A DNA stretch of 64,000 bases from DASREM01 sp035652095 (lineage in GTDB: Bacteria > Acidobacteriota > Terriglobia > Terriglobales > Acidobacteriaceae), in assembly GCA_035652095.1 (NCBI GenBank), contig DASREM010000053.1, positions 1-64,000 of the forward strand, read 5' to 3'. The translations under genes were made by a program, and so were the position numbers. The notes under the pieces are model-generated. The model did no database searches, was not told the origin of the DNA, and was given only the letters and a program-made list of their open reading frames with translations. Positions 17,533-26,356 of the stretch are shown here, piece by piece; the first letter of the stretch is position 1; every line of letters starts with the position of its first letter.

Positions 17533-18003
17533 ATGGACGCATTACTAAGGCAAATAGGCGAATTACTGCTTGGGTCCGTACCGACGATTTTGTTCGTGGT
17601 TCTGCTGTACGTGATCTACACCAACGTGGTGCACAAGCCTTTGGTGCGCGTATTGGCAGAGCGCCGTGCGAAAACCGAGGGTGCGGTTGAAAAAGCGCGC
17701 GCCGATATCGCTGCCGCGGAGGCCCGCACCGCAGAATACGAGCAAAAGCTGCGTGAGGCCCGTCTGAGCGTGTTCAAGAGCCAGGAGGCACGCCGCCAGC
17801 AGGCTACGCAGGCCCGTAATGCCGCCTTGGCGGAAGCTCGCGCGAAGGCGCAGGCTCAAGTGCAGCAGGCCAAGGCGGAGATCGCCAGGGACAAAGAAGT
17901 CGCACAAACGGGCTTGCAGGCCGAGGTCGGGCGACTAGCCGCGGAGATTATCCGGACGGTTCTGCAACCCTCAAGGGCCCAGGCTCCAGCAGGTGGGCGA
18001 TGA
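17533..18003 (+). CDS. atpF2: ATP synthase F0 subunit b'
   Basis: A 156-aa peripheral stalk subunit. The ATG at 17533 is chosen because the frame upstream lies over the promoter and the protein from here has normal length. One membrane segment (about 9-30) is followed by a long Ala/Glu/Arg-rich coiled coil that joins F0 to delta. The stop overlaps the start of the second b-type gene as ATGA. A b/b' heterodimer in place of a b homodimer is known in phototrophs and several other phyla. Confidence 0.85.
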   Translation: MDALLRQIGELLLGSVPTILFVVLLYVIYTNVVHKPLVRVLAERRAKTEGAVEKARADIAAAEARTAEYEQKLREARLSVFKSQEARRQQATQARNAALAEARAKAQAQVQQAKAEIARDKEVAQTGLQAEVGRLAAEIIRTVLQPSRAQAPAGGR

Positions 18004-18752
18004 AGACACGCTGCGGATTCCTTCTGTTCGCCCTGCTGGCGTTGATGGTCTTCTCCGGGCCAGTCATGCGGGCGCAATCCGAAGGCCCGGCGCAGGAGAA
18101 TTCCGCATCCGAAGGGAAAACCGGGAATTCCGCAAAATCGGAATCCCTGGGCAGAGAACTCGCCGAGGAAACGAAAGAGGCCGCGGGGGAGGGTGAGAAC
18201 GAGCAGTTCAAGAACACGCCTTCGGTGAAGTTCATCGCGCGCGCCCTGCATGTTTCTCCCAATACCGCGTTCCTGGTGAGCATGCTAATCAACTTCAGCG
18301 TGATAGCACTTGCCATCCTCTGGATTTCGAAGAAGAAGCTTCCCGGCGCGTTTCGCAGCCGAACCCTCAGTATTCAAAAGGCAATCGAGGAGGCGAGGCG
18401 AGCCAGCGAGGAGGCGAGACAACGTCTGGCGGCGATCGAATCTCGCTTGTCGCGCCTTGACGCCGAAATCGGGGACATGCGGGCGTCCGCGGAGCAGGAG
18501 GCCTTGGCTGAGGAGCAACGCATCAGGGCTGCGTCAGAAGAGGACGCGCGCAAGATTGTCGACTCCGCTACCCAGGAGATTGTGGCCGCCGCAAAGTCGG
18601 CGCGGCGGGAACTCACCGCCTATGCTGCCGACCTGGCAGTTACGCTGGCGCGGAAACAAATCGAGGTGGATCCCAACACCGATCAGGGCCTGGTTCGCAG
18701 TTTCGCCGATCAACTGACGAACGGCTCTGGCTCCAGGAAAGAGGGGCGCTGA
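18000..18752 (+). CDS. atpF: ATP synthase F0 subunit b with N-terminal extension
   Basis: A 250-aa subunit, about 90 residues longer than a typical b. Residues 1-25 look like a signal peptide ending MRAQ. A charged linker rich in Glu, Ser and Lys follows (about 26-75). The membrane segment is at about 90-110, and a coiled coil with RRASEEARQRL heptads runs to about 240. The extension should place a short segment outside the membrane before the stalk helix. It overlaps b' by 4 nt, and delta follows after 3 nt. The extension is seen in the sequence; whether it is cleaved is unknown. Confidence 0.85.
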   Translation: MKTRCGFLLFALLALMVFSGPVMRAQSEGPAQENSASEGKTGNSAKSESLGRELAEETKEAAGEGENEQFKNTPSVKFIARALHVSPNTAFLVSMLINFSVIALAILWISKKKLPGAFRSRTLSIQKAIEEARRASEEARQRLAAIESRLSRLDAEIGDMRASAEQEALAEEQRIRAASEEDARKIVDSATQEIVAAAKSARRELTAYAADLAVTLARKQIEVDPNTDQGLVRSFADQLTNGSGSRKEGR

Positions 18753-18755
18753 TCT

Positions 18756-19301
18756 ATGGCTTCTGTGACCAGCACCTACGCCCGCGCCTTTACCGACGTT
18801 GTCATTGATAAGCGACTTGATCCTGAAAAGACACTGGAGCAGGCGAAGTCGCTGGCGACCTTGGTGGCGGGCAGCCGTGAGTTGCGCGTGGTATGGGAAA
18901 ATCCGTCCATTCCGACCGACCAGAAAGTGCGCCTGCTGGATGGCATTGCACAAAGACTGAGTATTTCGCCCGCAGTCCGGAACTTCGTCGCGGTGCTCAT
19001 TGACCACCGCCGGGTCCAATTCCTGGACGCGATTGTCAGGCAATTCGAGAAAGACGTGAATGAGCGCTTGGGATTCGCCGAGGCGGCGGTAACCAGCGCA
19101 CGGGATTTGGGTCAAGAGGAGCGGCGAGCGCTTGAAACCCGGCTGGAACTGCTGACAGGCAAAAAAATCCGGGCCCGCTACGTGCGCGAGTCGTCACTCC
19201 TCGGTGGGGTCATCGTGCAAGTCGGCAGCACCATTTACGATGGCTCGGTGGCGGGTCAATTGGAGCGGATTCGAGTGCAGTTGGCGGAGAGCAGCCGTTA
19301 G
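18756..19301 (+). CDS. atpH: ATP synthase F1 subunit delta
   Basis: A 181-aa OSCP/delta subunit linking the peripheral stalk to the top of F1. It has GAGGGGCGC just upstream. The N-terminal helical bundle starts STYARAFTDVV, and the C-terminal hallmark is LLGGVIVQVGSTIYDGSVAGQL. It is 3 nt from atpF. After its stop, a 7-bp hairpin GGTGAGC/GCTCACC (19316-19335) lies in the 92-nt gap to atpA and might modulate expression of the F1 part. Confidence 0.92.
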   Translation: MASVTSTYARAFTDVVIDKRLDPEKTLEQAKSLATLVAGSRELRVVWENPSIPTDQKVRLLDGIAQRLSISPAVRNFVAVLIDHRRVQFLDAIVRQFEKDVNERLGFAEAAVTSARDLGQEERRALETRLELLTGKKIRARYVRESSLLGGVIVQVGSTIYDGSVAGQLERIRVQLAESSR

Positions 19302-19393
19302 CTGCTTGCTCCAGCGGTGAGCAGTTGGGCTCACCAACCAGGAATTAGGTCATTGCTAAAGGGTAAGAGCTAACAGCAGGAAATCAAATTCAT

Positions 19394-20929
19394 ATGGCGC
19401 AAATCAAAGCAGACGAGATCACACAGTTGATCCGGCAACAGATCGAGAACTACGAATCGAAGATTGCGGTGGACGAAGTTGGCACCGTGATCACCCTGGG
19501 CGACGGAATCGCTCGGGTGCATGGACTGGACAAGGCCATGGCCGGCGAACTGTTGGCGTTCCCTCACAATGTTGCCGGCATCGCCATGAATCTGGAAGAA
19601 GACCAGGTCGGCGTAGTGCTTCTCGGGGAGTACACCGAAATCAAGGAAGGCGACGAGGTCAAGCGCACCGGCCGCATCATGAGCGTCCCGGTAGGCGATG
19701 CGCTCGTGGGTCGCGTGGTGAACTCGCTCGGCCAAGCCATCGACGATAAGGGGCCGATCACCACGGACAAGTTCATCGCTTTGGAGCGATTGGCTCCCGG
19801 TGTCATCGATCGCCAACCGGTGCGCGAGCCCATGGCTACGGGCCTCAAGGCCATCGATAGCATGATTCCGATCGGCCGCGGACAGCGCGAGTTGATCATC
19901 GGAGACCGCCAGACCGGAAAAACCGCAGTCGCCATTGACACTATCATCAACAACAAGGGCAACGACCTGATCTGCATTTACTGCGCGGTTGGTCAGAAGC
20001 GGTCCTCCATCGCCCAGGTTGTGAAATTGCTGACCGATTACGGCGCCATGGATTACACCATCGTTGTGGCCGCTTCGGCGTCCGAACCGGCGCCCATGCA
20101 GTACATCGCTCCCTACGCCGCCTGCGCGATCGGGGAATACTTCCGCGACAACGGCAAGCATGCGCTGGTCGTATACGACGACTTGTCCAAGCACGCGGCG
20201 TCCTACCGTGAAATTTCTTTGCTGCTGCGCCGTCCGCCGGGCCGCGAGGCGTATCCGGGAGACGTCTTCTACCTTCACTCCCGCCTGCTCGAGCGTTCCG
20301 CCAAGATGAGCGACAAACTTGGCGGTGGATCGCTCACGGCGCTACCAATCATCGAGACGCAGGCGGGCGATGTCTCGGCCTACATCCCCACCAACGTGAT
20401 TTCCATCACCGACGGGCAGATTTATCTGGAAACCGACCTCTTCAACCAGGGAGTTCGTCCCGCGGTCAACGTGGGCCTTTCGGTAAGCCGTGTCGGTGGC
20501 AGCGCGCAGATCAAGGCCATGCGCCAGGTCGCCGGCAGCCTGAAGCTGGAACTCGCCCAATACCGCGAATTGGCGGCCTTTGCGCAGTTCGGCAGTGATC
20601 TTGACAAAGCTACGCAGGCGCAGTTGAACCGCGGCCAGCGCCTGGTCGAGGTGCTGAAGCAGAAGCAATTCTCGCCGCTCCCCTTCTCAAAGCAGATCCT
20701 GATCATCTTCGCCGGAACCAGCGGGTTTTTCGACGACATGCCGGTGGAAGCGGTTCGTGAGTTCGAGCAGGAACTCTATAAGTTTGTGGATTCCACTCAA
20801 CCCGGGCTGCTGCGTTCCATCATGGAGAAAAAGGTCCTCGATGACAGCCTGAAGGCTGAGATGACGAATGCGATCAAGCTGTGCAAGGAAGCGTTTCTCG
20901 CGGAACGCCAGGCAGTGGCAGCGAAGTAG
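19394..20929 (+). CDS. atpA: ATP synthase F1 subunit alpha
   Basis: A 511-aa non-catalytic nucleotide-binding subunit of F1. The Walker A motif is GDRQTGKT near residue 169, Walker B is ALVVYDDLSKHA near 259, and the alpha signature PAVNVGLSVSR is near 363. Length is normal. Expected arginine finger Arg in SVSRVGG is present. It is followed by atpG after 22 nt. Assignment is certain. Confidence 0.98.
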   Translation: MAQIKADEITQLIRQQIENYESKIAVDEVGTVITLGDGIARVHGLDKAMAGELLAFPHNVAGIAMNLEEDQVGVVLLGEYTEIKEGDEVKRTGRIMSVPVGDALVGRVVNSLGQAIDDKGPITTDKFIALERLAPGVIDRQPVREPMATGLKAIDSMIPIGRGQRELIIGDRQTGKTAVAIDTIINNKGNDLICIYCAVGQKRSSIAQVVKLLTDYGAMDYTIVVAASASEPAPMQYIAPYAACAIGEYFRDNGKHALVVYDDLSKHAASYREISLLLRRPPGREAYPGDVFYLHSRLLERSAKMSDKLGGGSLTALPIIETQAGDVSAYIPTNVISITDGQIYLETDLFNQGVRPAVNVGLSVSRVGGSAQIKAMRQVAGSLKLELAQYRELAAFAQFGSDLDKATQAQLNRGQRLVEVLKQKQFSPLPFSKQILIIFAGTSGFFDDMPVEAVREFEQELYKFVDSTQPGLLRSIMEKKVLDDSLKAEMTNAIKLCKEAFLAERQAVAAK

Positions 20930-20951
20930 TACGAACACCTAGAACCGGAAT

Positions 20952-21998
20952 ATGGCAAATATTCTCGACATACGGCGGCGCATTCGCAGCGTAACCAATA
21001 CGCGGCAGATCACCAAGGCCATGAAAATGGTGTCGGCGGCGAAGCTTCGCCGTGCCCAGGAACGCGCACTGGCGGCGCGCCCGTATGCCCAGATGCTGGC
21101 AAACGTTTTGAAGTCGCTGGTATCGCGCGCTGAGATCTATGATCCGGACACCGGGCAGCCGCGGCACCCTTTGTTGGCGCAGCGGCCAGAACAGAACGTA
21201 ATGCTGATCGTAGTCACCGGCGACAAGGGTCTCGCCGGGGCGTTTAACACCAATATCCTGAAAGCGGCGACTCGTTTCCTGGAAAGCAAAGCCGGCAAGA
21301 ATATTGAAATCGAAGCCATTGGCCGCAAGGGCCGCGACTTTCTGAAGCGCCGTTTCCCCGCTGCGGAACCCCGCAGCGCCGATTCGGCAGAAGCTGCGCG
21401 TACCTCAATTATCGGCGAGCACATCGGAGTGCTGACCAAAGTTGAGTTCGCGATGGCCTCTGAACTTGCGCAGAAAGTTATCGAGCGTTACACGCGCGAA
21501 GAAATCGATTCGGTATACGTCGTGTACAACGAATTCAAGTCAGTCATCGCCCAGAGGCTGGTGGTGGAAAAGGTGCTGCCGATTGAGCAAATCGGCCAGC
21601 AAACGACGGTGCAGAGCGAAGAGATGACGCGCGAAGAGCGGGAACGCGCCATTGAGGCGGCGAAGGGCGCTGGTGTGGGATTGCGCCCGGCGGACACTTC
21701 CGCGATGGATGCCGCGGCCCGGAAATTTGCCACCGCGCCGGTTGACTACATTTATGAGCAGCCGCCGGGGGAACTGTTCAACTCCTTGCTGCCGAAATAT
21801 GTGAGCATCCAGATTTTCCATGCGCTGCTGGAGTCGGTGGCAGCGGAACACGCGGCACGTATGACTGCGATGGAGTCGGCTACGAGCAATGCAACCGACA
21901 TGATCGATTCGCTGACGCTGGCGATGAACCGCGCGCGCCAGGCGAAGATCACAAAAGAGATTATCGAGATTGTGAGCGGAGCGGCCGCCGCGCAGTAA
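20952..21998 (+). CDS. atpG: ATP synthase F1 subunit gamma, with insertion
   Basis: A 348-aa central rotor subunit, longer than the usual about 290. The N terminus (RRRIRSVTNTRQITKAMKMVSAAKLRRAQ) and C terminus (TLAMNRARQAKITKEIIEIVSGA) coiled-coil helices are canonical. Extra sequence is seen at about residues 200-260, where a Glu/Arg-rich stretch (EEMTREERERAIEAAKGA) precedes the YIYEQPPGELF block. Such an insertion could contact beta or epsilon and affect rotation, but this is speculative. The rest of the gene is ordinary. Confidence 0.96.
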   Translation: MANILDIRRRIRSVTNTRQITKAMKMVSAAKLRRAQERALAARPYAQMLANVLKSLVSRAEIYDPDTGQPRHPLLAQRPEQNVMLIVVTGDKGLAGAFNTNILKAATRFLESKAGKNIEIEAIGRKGRDFLKRRFPAAEPRSADSAEAARTSIIGEHIGVLTKVEFAMASELAQKVIERYTREEIDSVYVVYNEFKSVIAQRLVVEKVLPIEQIGQQTTVQSEEMTREERERAIEAAKGAGVGLRPADTSAMDAAARKFATAPVDYIYEQPPGELFNSLLPKYVSIQIFHALLESVAAEHAARMTAMESATSNATDMIDSLTLAMNRARQAKITKEIIEIVSGAAAAQ

Positions 21999-22068
21999 TT
22001 CAGTACGAGTACCGAGTCAGGGCACTGGCATGGCGCGCCGCAATGCGCTACCAGGAGTTTGACTGGCA

Positions 22069-22100
22069 GTGCCAAGCGCCAAACGCTAAGTGCCAATCGC
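22069..22100 (+). repeat. Short direct repeat before atpD
   Basis: In the 119-nt gap between atpG and atpD, GTGCCAAGCGC (22069-22079) is repeated as GTGCCAATCGC (22090-22100), 21 nt apart, directly before a run of seven T. An upstream GGCACTGGC can pair with the first copy (GGCAGTGCC, eight of nine). Role unknown; a weak attenuator is possible. Confidence 0.35.
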
Positions 22101-22117
22101 TATTTTTTTGAGGTTCT

Positions 22118-23566
22118 ATGCCGGAAAATATTGGACGTGTTGTACAAATCGCCGGACCTGCCGTCGACGTGCAGTTCGAAGAAGGCGCCATGCCTGCCAT
22201 CTACCAGGCGTTGAAAGTGGTGAGCGATGGATTTCAGGTCCCATCCCCTATCAATGTCATCCTCGAAGTGCAGCAGCACCTTGGCGACGGCCGTGTCCGT
22301 TGCATCGCCATGGAAGCCACCGACGGCATGGTGCGCGGCATGAAAGCGATCGACCAGGGCGGTCCGATTTCAGTTCCCGTCGGACGCGGCACCCTGGGCC
22401 GCGTGATGAACGTGATTGGCGAGCCGGTGGACCAATTGGGGCCCATTGCTGCGACGGAAAGGCTGCCGATCCATCGTCCCGCGCCGACCTTTGATGAGCA
22501 GTCCACCACGGCGGAAATGTTCGAAACCGGTGTAAAGGTCATCGACCTCATTCAGCCGTTCTTGAAGGGCGGCAAGATTGGATTGTTCGGCGGCGCCGGC
22601 GTCGGCAAGACGGTGTTCATCCAGGAGTTGATCAACAACGTCGCCAAGCAGCACGGGGGATTTTCAGTTTTCGCAGGCGTCGGCGAGCGTACCCGCGAAG
22701 GCAACGATCTGTGGCTGGAAATGAGCGAGTCCGGTGTCATCAAGCCCGGCGATCCCTCCAAGTCGAAGGCCGCTTTGATTTATGGCCAGATGACCGAGCC
22801 GCCGGGGGCGCGCTTGCGGGTCGCCTTGACCGGGCTGACCGTCGCCGAGTATTTCCGCGACGTCGAGGGCGCCGATACGCTGCTCTTTATCGATAATATC
22901 TTCCGGTTCACGCAGGCCGGTTCGGAGGTGTCCGCTCTCCTCGGCCGTATGCCCAGCGCCGTCGGCTACCAGCCCAACCTCGCCACCGAGATGGGTGAGT
23001 TGCAGGAGCGCATTACCTCCACCAAGAAAGGCTCGGTCACTTCGGTCCAGGCGATTTATGTGCCTGCGGATGACTTGACTGATCCGGCGCCGGCCACAAC
23101 GTTTGCACACTTGGACGCGACCACGGTGTTGTCCCGTGCTCTGACCGAGATTGGAATCTATCCCGCTGTCGACCCGCTGGCCTCCACCTCGCGGATTCTC
23201 GACCCTCGCATCGTGGGCCAGGAACACTATGATGTGGCGCAGACGGTGAAAAAGATTCTGCAAACCTACAAGGATTTGCAGGACATTATCGCCATCCTGG
23301 GCATCGACGAATTGAGTGAAGACCAGAAGACGATCGTCGCCCGTGCCCGCAAGATCCAGAAATTCCTCTCCCAGCCGTTCTTCGTCGCCGAGCAGTTCAC
23401 CGGTTCGCCCGGACGCTATGTAAAGATCGCGGAAACGGTGAAAGGCTTCCGCGGCATTGCTGAAGGAAAGTATGACGACATACCGGAACAGGCGTTCTAT
23501 ATGAAAGGTACGATTGACGAGGTGCTGGAGGCGGCTGAGAAACTCAGGAAAGCCGCGGCCGCATAG
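22118..23566 (+). CDS. atpD: ATP synthase F1 subunit beta
   Basis: A 482-aa catalytic subunit. Walker A is GGAGVGKT near residue 154 with the catalytic Glu in VGERTREGNDL near 191. Walker B is TLLFIDNIFRF near 254, and the signature PSAVGYQPNLATEMG is near 285. Length is normal. A TGAGG site lies 5 nt before the ATG. It is followed by atpC after 15 nt. Assignment is certain. Confidence 0.98.
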   Translation: MPENIGRVVQIAGPAVDVQFEEGAMPAIYQALKVVSDGFQVPSPINVILEVQQHLGDGRVRCIAMEATDGMVRGMKAIDQGGPISVPVGRGTLGRVMNVIGEPVDQLGPIAATERLPIHRPAPTFDEQSTTAEMFETGVKVIDLIQPFLKGGKIGLFGGAGVGKTVFIQELINNVAKQHGGFSVFAGVGERTREGNDLWLEMSESGVIKPGDPSKSKAALIYGQMTEPPGARLRVALTGLTVAEYFRDVEGADTLLFIDNIFRFTQAGSEVSALLGRMPSAVGYQPNLATEMGELQERITSTKKGSVTSVQAIYVPADDLTDPAPATTFAHLDATTVLSRALTEIGIYPAVDPLASTSRILDPRIVGQEHYDVAQTVKKILQTYKDLQDIIAILGIDELSEDQKTIVARARKIQKFLSQPFFVAEQFTGSPGRYVKIAETVKGFRGIAEGKYDDIPEQAFYMKGTIDEVLEAAEKLRKAAAA

Positions 23567-23581
23567 GCCGGTCCTGTAATC

Positions 23582-23986
23582 ATGGCCGATACTTTTCAAC
23601 TCGAGATCGTCACGCCGGAGAAGATGGTCGTGAAAGACGTGGCGGAGGAGTGCCAGATCCCCGGCAAGAACGGTTACCTGGGAATCTTACCCGGGCACGC
23701 TCCCTTGATTACCGAACTCGCAGTCGGCGAAATTACCTATAAAAACCAGGGCTACACGCATCACCTGGCCGTGGCTTGGGGCTTCGCCGAGGTGCTTCCT
23801 GACAAGGTGACTGTGTTGGCGGAGACCGCAGAACGGGCGGAAGAGATCGATGTCAATCGCGCCCAGGAAGCCAAGCAGCGGGCCGAAGAGCGCCTGAAAA
23901 GCGGTAATACCGAGGTGGATTACACACGAGCCGAGAACGCGCTGCAGCGCGCGGAAACGCGAATTCAGGTTGCGGAAAAGAAATAA
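23582..23986 (+). CDS. atpC: ATP synthase F1 subunit epsilon
   Basis: A 134-aa epsilon subunit. The N-terminal beta sandwich begins FQLEIVTPEKMVV and includes GYLGILPGHAPLIT. The C-terminal two-helix region is AEERLKSGNTEVDYTRAENALQRAE, the part that can inhibit ATP hydrolysis. It ends the cluster. Only 13 bp separate it from the convergent gene. No a or c subunit gene is in the window, so the F0 membrane genes must lie elsewhere. Confidence 0.95.
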   Translation: MADTFQLEIVTPEKMVVKDVAEECQIPGKNGYLGILPGHAPLITELAVGEITYKNQGYTHHLAVAWGFAEVLPDKVTVLAETAERAEEIDVNRAQEAKQRAEERLKSGNTEVDYTRAENALQRAETRIQVAEKK

Positions 23987-23999
23987 CCCGAAGACCGGT

Positions 24000-24869
24000 T
24001 CACTTCACTTCGCCCAAGGGCGTAATTTTTGTTTCGGCGCGAAACTTCTTGTAGTCGCGGTAGGCGACTTCCTCTGAAATATTTAACCCTTTCAGCAGCG
24101 CCACCCGGGCATCGATTTTCAGATCTACATGCTTGGGAAGCCAGACTTCGTCGTTGATTCTGGTCTGTTCGATCTGGATATTCGACCCCTTGTGCAGGCG
24201 CACCAGGAAGAGGCCGACGGAGACGGTGTCAATACACTGAATATCGAGCTTCACCCACTGTTTTTCCTTTTTGTCCACCCACACTCGGAAGCGGAACTTG
24301 GGCAAGAACTTGGCATTCTTCATGTGGGGTTCGTATCCCGGGCGAGGTTCCGCGTCGATAACGTAAGCATCTCGTCCATCCACCGGCTCTGAGCCGGTCA
24401 TACGGAAATCGTACGCGTCGGCGATTTCCCGAACGAACTGGCGCCCTTGTTCGCGGTCTTTCTCTTCCTTTTCAAGGCGCTTTCTTCGATCGTTATCGCT
24501 CTCGTTTTTGCACTTGTCTACAATTTTCTGGATTCGTTCTTCTTCTTTTGCGGCGTCTTTTGCAGAAAGCGGTTTGTCGTCCTTGGCGATGAGTCGTTCG
24601 ACGGGTTCTCCATACACGAAGATGATCTCCCGGGTCCGCGACTCGGTGGATTTCACCTCGCCCTTGCCATTCAGCTTGTGCTCTTCCTCGCGCTGGATGT
24701 AGGTATAGTCGCGCTGCCTCTTGTCGTTCTCCATGTCTTTGTTCGCAGCTTCCCGGATGAGGCTCCGAATCTGGTCTGCGGTTAAAACGTCCGGAGCCGG
24801 CACTGTCTGGGCCGCCAGCCCGATTCCGGCGAGCAGGACAATCAGCATCGCTAACGAGCGGGTTCGCAT
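24000..24869 (-). CDS. Secreted protein of unknown function, LolA-like fold possible
   Basis: A 289-aa protein from the ATG at 24869; a GTG two codons upstream is the alternative. A signal peptide occupies about residues 1-20 and ends LAAQ. The first half is strongly charged (Lys/Glu/Arg, likely helical). The second half (about 160-289) is beta-rich with regular strands, as in LolA/outer-membrane lipoprotein-sorting relatives, but no diagnostic motif is visible. Likely periplasmic. Function not recognised. Confidence 0.7.
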   Translation of the reverse strand: MRTRSLAMLIVLLAGIGLAAQTVPAPDVLTADQIRSLIREAANKDMENDKRQRDYTYIQREEEHKLNGKGEVKSTESRTREIIFVYGEPVERLIAKDDKPLSAKDAAKEEERIQKIVDKCKNESDNDRRKRLEKEEKDREQGRQFVREIADAYDFRMTGSEPVDGRDAYVIDAEPRPGYEPHMKNAKFLPKFRFRVWVDKKEKQWVKLDIQCIDTVSVGLFLVRLHKGSNIQIEQTRINDEVWLPKHVDLKIDARVALLKGLNISEEVAYRDYKKFRAETKITPLGEVK

Positions 24870-24949
24870 AGGCACTGATACGAGAATACCGGAGTCAAGC
24901 GTTCCTTGCGCCTCGGTTGTCCTTGATAAAGTCGGTTAGAAGGAAGCCG

Positions 24950-25684
24950 TCACCGAAGCTCAATCAGCACAAACCTGGATGGGTCGGCGCCGTTATTTAT
25001 AAGCTGTGACTGCCGTCCCGCGGGAATCCAGATCAAGTCTTCCTTCGACTTCCGAATTCGTTTCTCGCCAATTCTGAAATCAACATCGGTCAGGGCCACG
25101 ATCAGTTCATCCGCGTCTTTCTCAGGAGCCGGATAGGCATCGTCAGGCAATAGCTGGATGTCTTTCACTGTGGCTTCGCCGAGGGGCATGACAGTGGCAA
25201 ACTTCACCCGCGGATCTACCGGGGTTGGAATCATATCGCTGCCATAAGTCCAGCGTCCGGAACCTGCCTGGTAGCCGTAGGTGGTGACCTTGGGATTCAG
25301 GAACTCGATCATGAGGCAGTGATACCCGGTAGCAGTGTCATTGCGGATAGCGCGGGCCTTCCCTCCGAAGTAAAAGTGGATCTCATCTTGCGCAAAGCGG
25401 TGCGTGATGACGTCCGATTCGCCCTCATTCCAGGCCGCGATCTCACTTTCCTGGAGATGAATCACCAGGTAATTGTTGGGATGCCGAACCAGCGAGGTTT
25501 CCGAGTGCGGTCCAACATCCAGCGAGAATATCCGCACCTTCTCGTTCTCCAGGAGAAGGTGGTAATGGGACTCCTGAGAAATGTCCTGAATGTTTTGCGC
25601 AGCCGCGTTCAGCGAGAGCAGGGCGCAAACCGAAAGCAGCGCCTTCCAACAGCAACCGACACTACGCATGCGTTGCTTTCGCAT
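24950..25684 (-). CDS. Secreted cupin-like protein
   Basis: A 244-aa protein from the ATG at 25684; an ATG at 25669 is also possible. A signal peptide ends at about LNAAAQ. Two cupin-like beta-barrel halves appear: the first around HYHLLLENEKVRIFSLDVGPHSE with RHPNNYLVIHLQES, the second around DELIVALTDVDF and IWIPAGRQSQLINNG. Only a few potential metal ligands are evident, so activity is uncertain. The start overlaps the 3' end of the preceding gene on the same strand. Confidence 0.65.
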   Translation of the reverse strand: MRKQRMRSVGCCWKALLSVCALLSLNAAAQNIQDISQESHYHLLLENEKVRIFSLDVGPHSETSLVRHPNNYLVIHLQESEIAAWNEGESDVITHRFAQDEIHFYFGGKARAIRNDTATGYHCLMIEFLNPKVTTYGYQAGSGRWTYGSDMIPTPVDPRVKFATVMPLGEATVKDIQLLPDDAYPAPEKDADELIVALTDVDFRIGEKRIRKSKEDLIWIPAGRQSQLINNGADPSRFVLIELR

Positions 25685-26300
25685 TCTTTTCTGCTCGTCC
25701 CATGCAGCCTGCGCGGAACGACCGGTCGTCAAGGCGGTGCAGATTTCTGGCAACCGATGCCTTCAGCAGCTTGTAGTGATGGATGGTGAGCAGGTACTCG
25801 GCAACAAACCAGAGCGGCTTGTCGGTCGTCATCCAGTCCAGGGAATCGAAGCGCGCCATGTTGATGGGACGCGAGAAGGTGCGCAACGAGCGCTCCCGGC
25901 GCAAATTGAAGTACACATCGAAGTAACTGAGCGCCAGTTCGCGCAGCGTGCGATAAACCGGTTCACGGTAGCGGCATCCGGTGTAATTCGATTTGGCGAC
26001 CGCGCCCCAGTGGCCATTCATACGAAAAATAGCGATCACGTGGTCTGTGTCATTTTCGGCTTCAAGATCCAGAATCAGGGGCGGGAACCCGTTCGCGCGT
26101 AATGCGGCTGCGGCCAGCATCGCGCCTTCGAAACAATGGGACGTATTCTCGCGCAGCACCAGGCGGGGCGACCACGCTGTATCGGCGAGGTGATACGGCA
26201 TACTGTCCAGGAACCGTTGAATTCCGTACGGGTTCTTGAAGCTGCGCAGTTTTCGAAGCTCGGCGGCTGTGAATTGCGTCGCGTTTTCCCCAGGAGACAT
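25662..26300 (-). CDS. Transglutaminase-like cysteine domain protein, unknown
   Basis: A 212-aa cytoplasmic protein from the ATG at 26300; a longer form to 26354 has no better support. A Cys in TSHCFEGAMLAAAALRANG and a His in DTDHVIAIF resemble the Cys-His arrangement of the transglutaminase-like superfamily (papain-type fold), with an Asp or Asn expected nearby. Overall length and the missing N-terminal domains mean the substrate cannot be guessed. It shares a strand with the HAD phosphatase upstream and overlaps the cupin gene downstream. Confidence 0.6.
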   Translation of the reverse strand: MSPGENATQFTAAELRKLRSFKNPYGIQRFLDSMPYHLADTAWSPRLVLRENTSHCFEGAMLAAAALRANGFPPLILDLEAENDTDHVIAIFRMNGHWGAVAKSNYTGCRYREPVYRTLRELALSYFDVYFNLRRERSLRTFSRPINMARFDSLDWMTTDKPLWFVAEYLLTIHHYKLLKASVARNLHRLDDRSFRAGCMGRAEKNAKATHA

Positions 26301-26356
26301 GATTGCGCTCAGTGTACCCGAGCGCGCCGCTCCAGGGTAATAACCCGGCGGCAACT

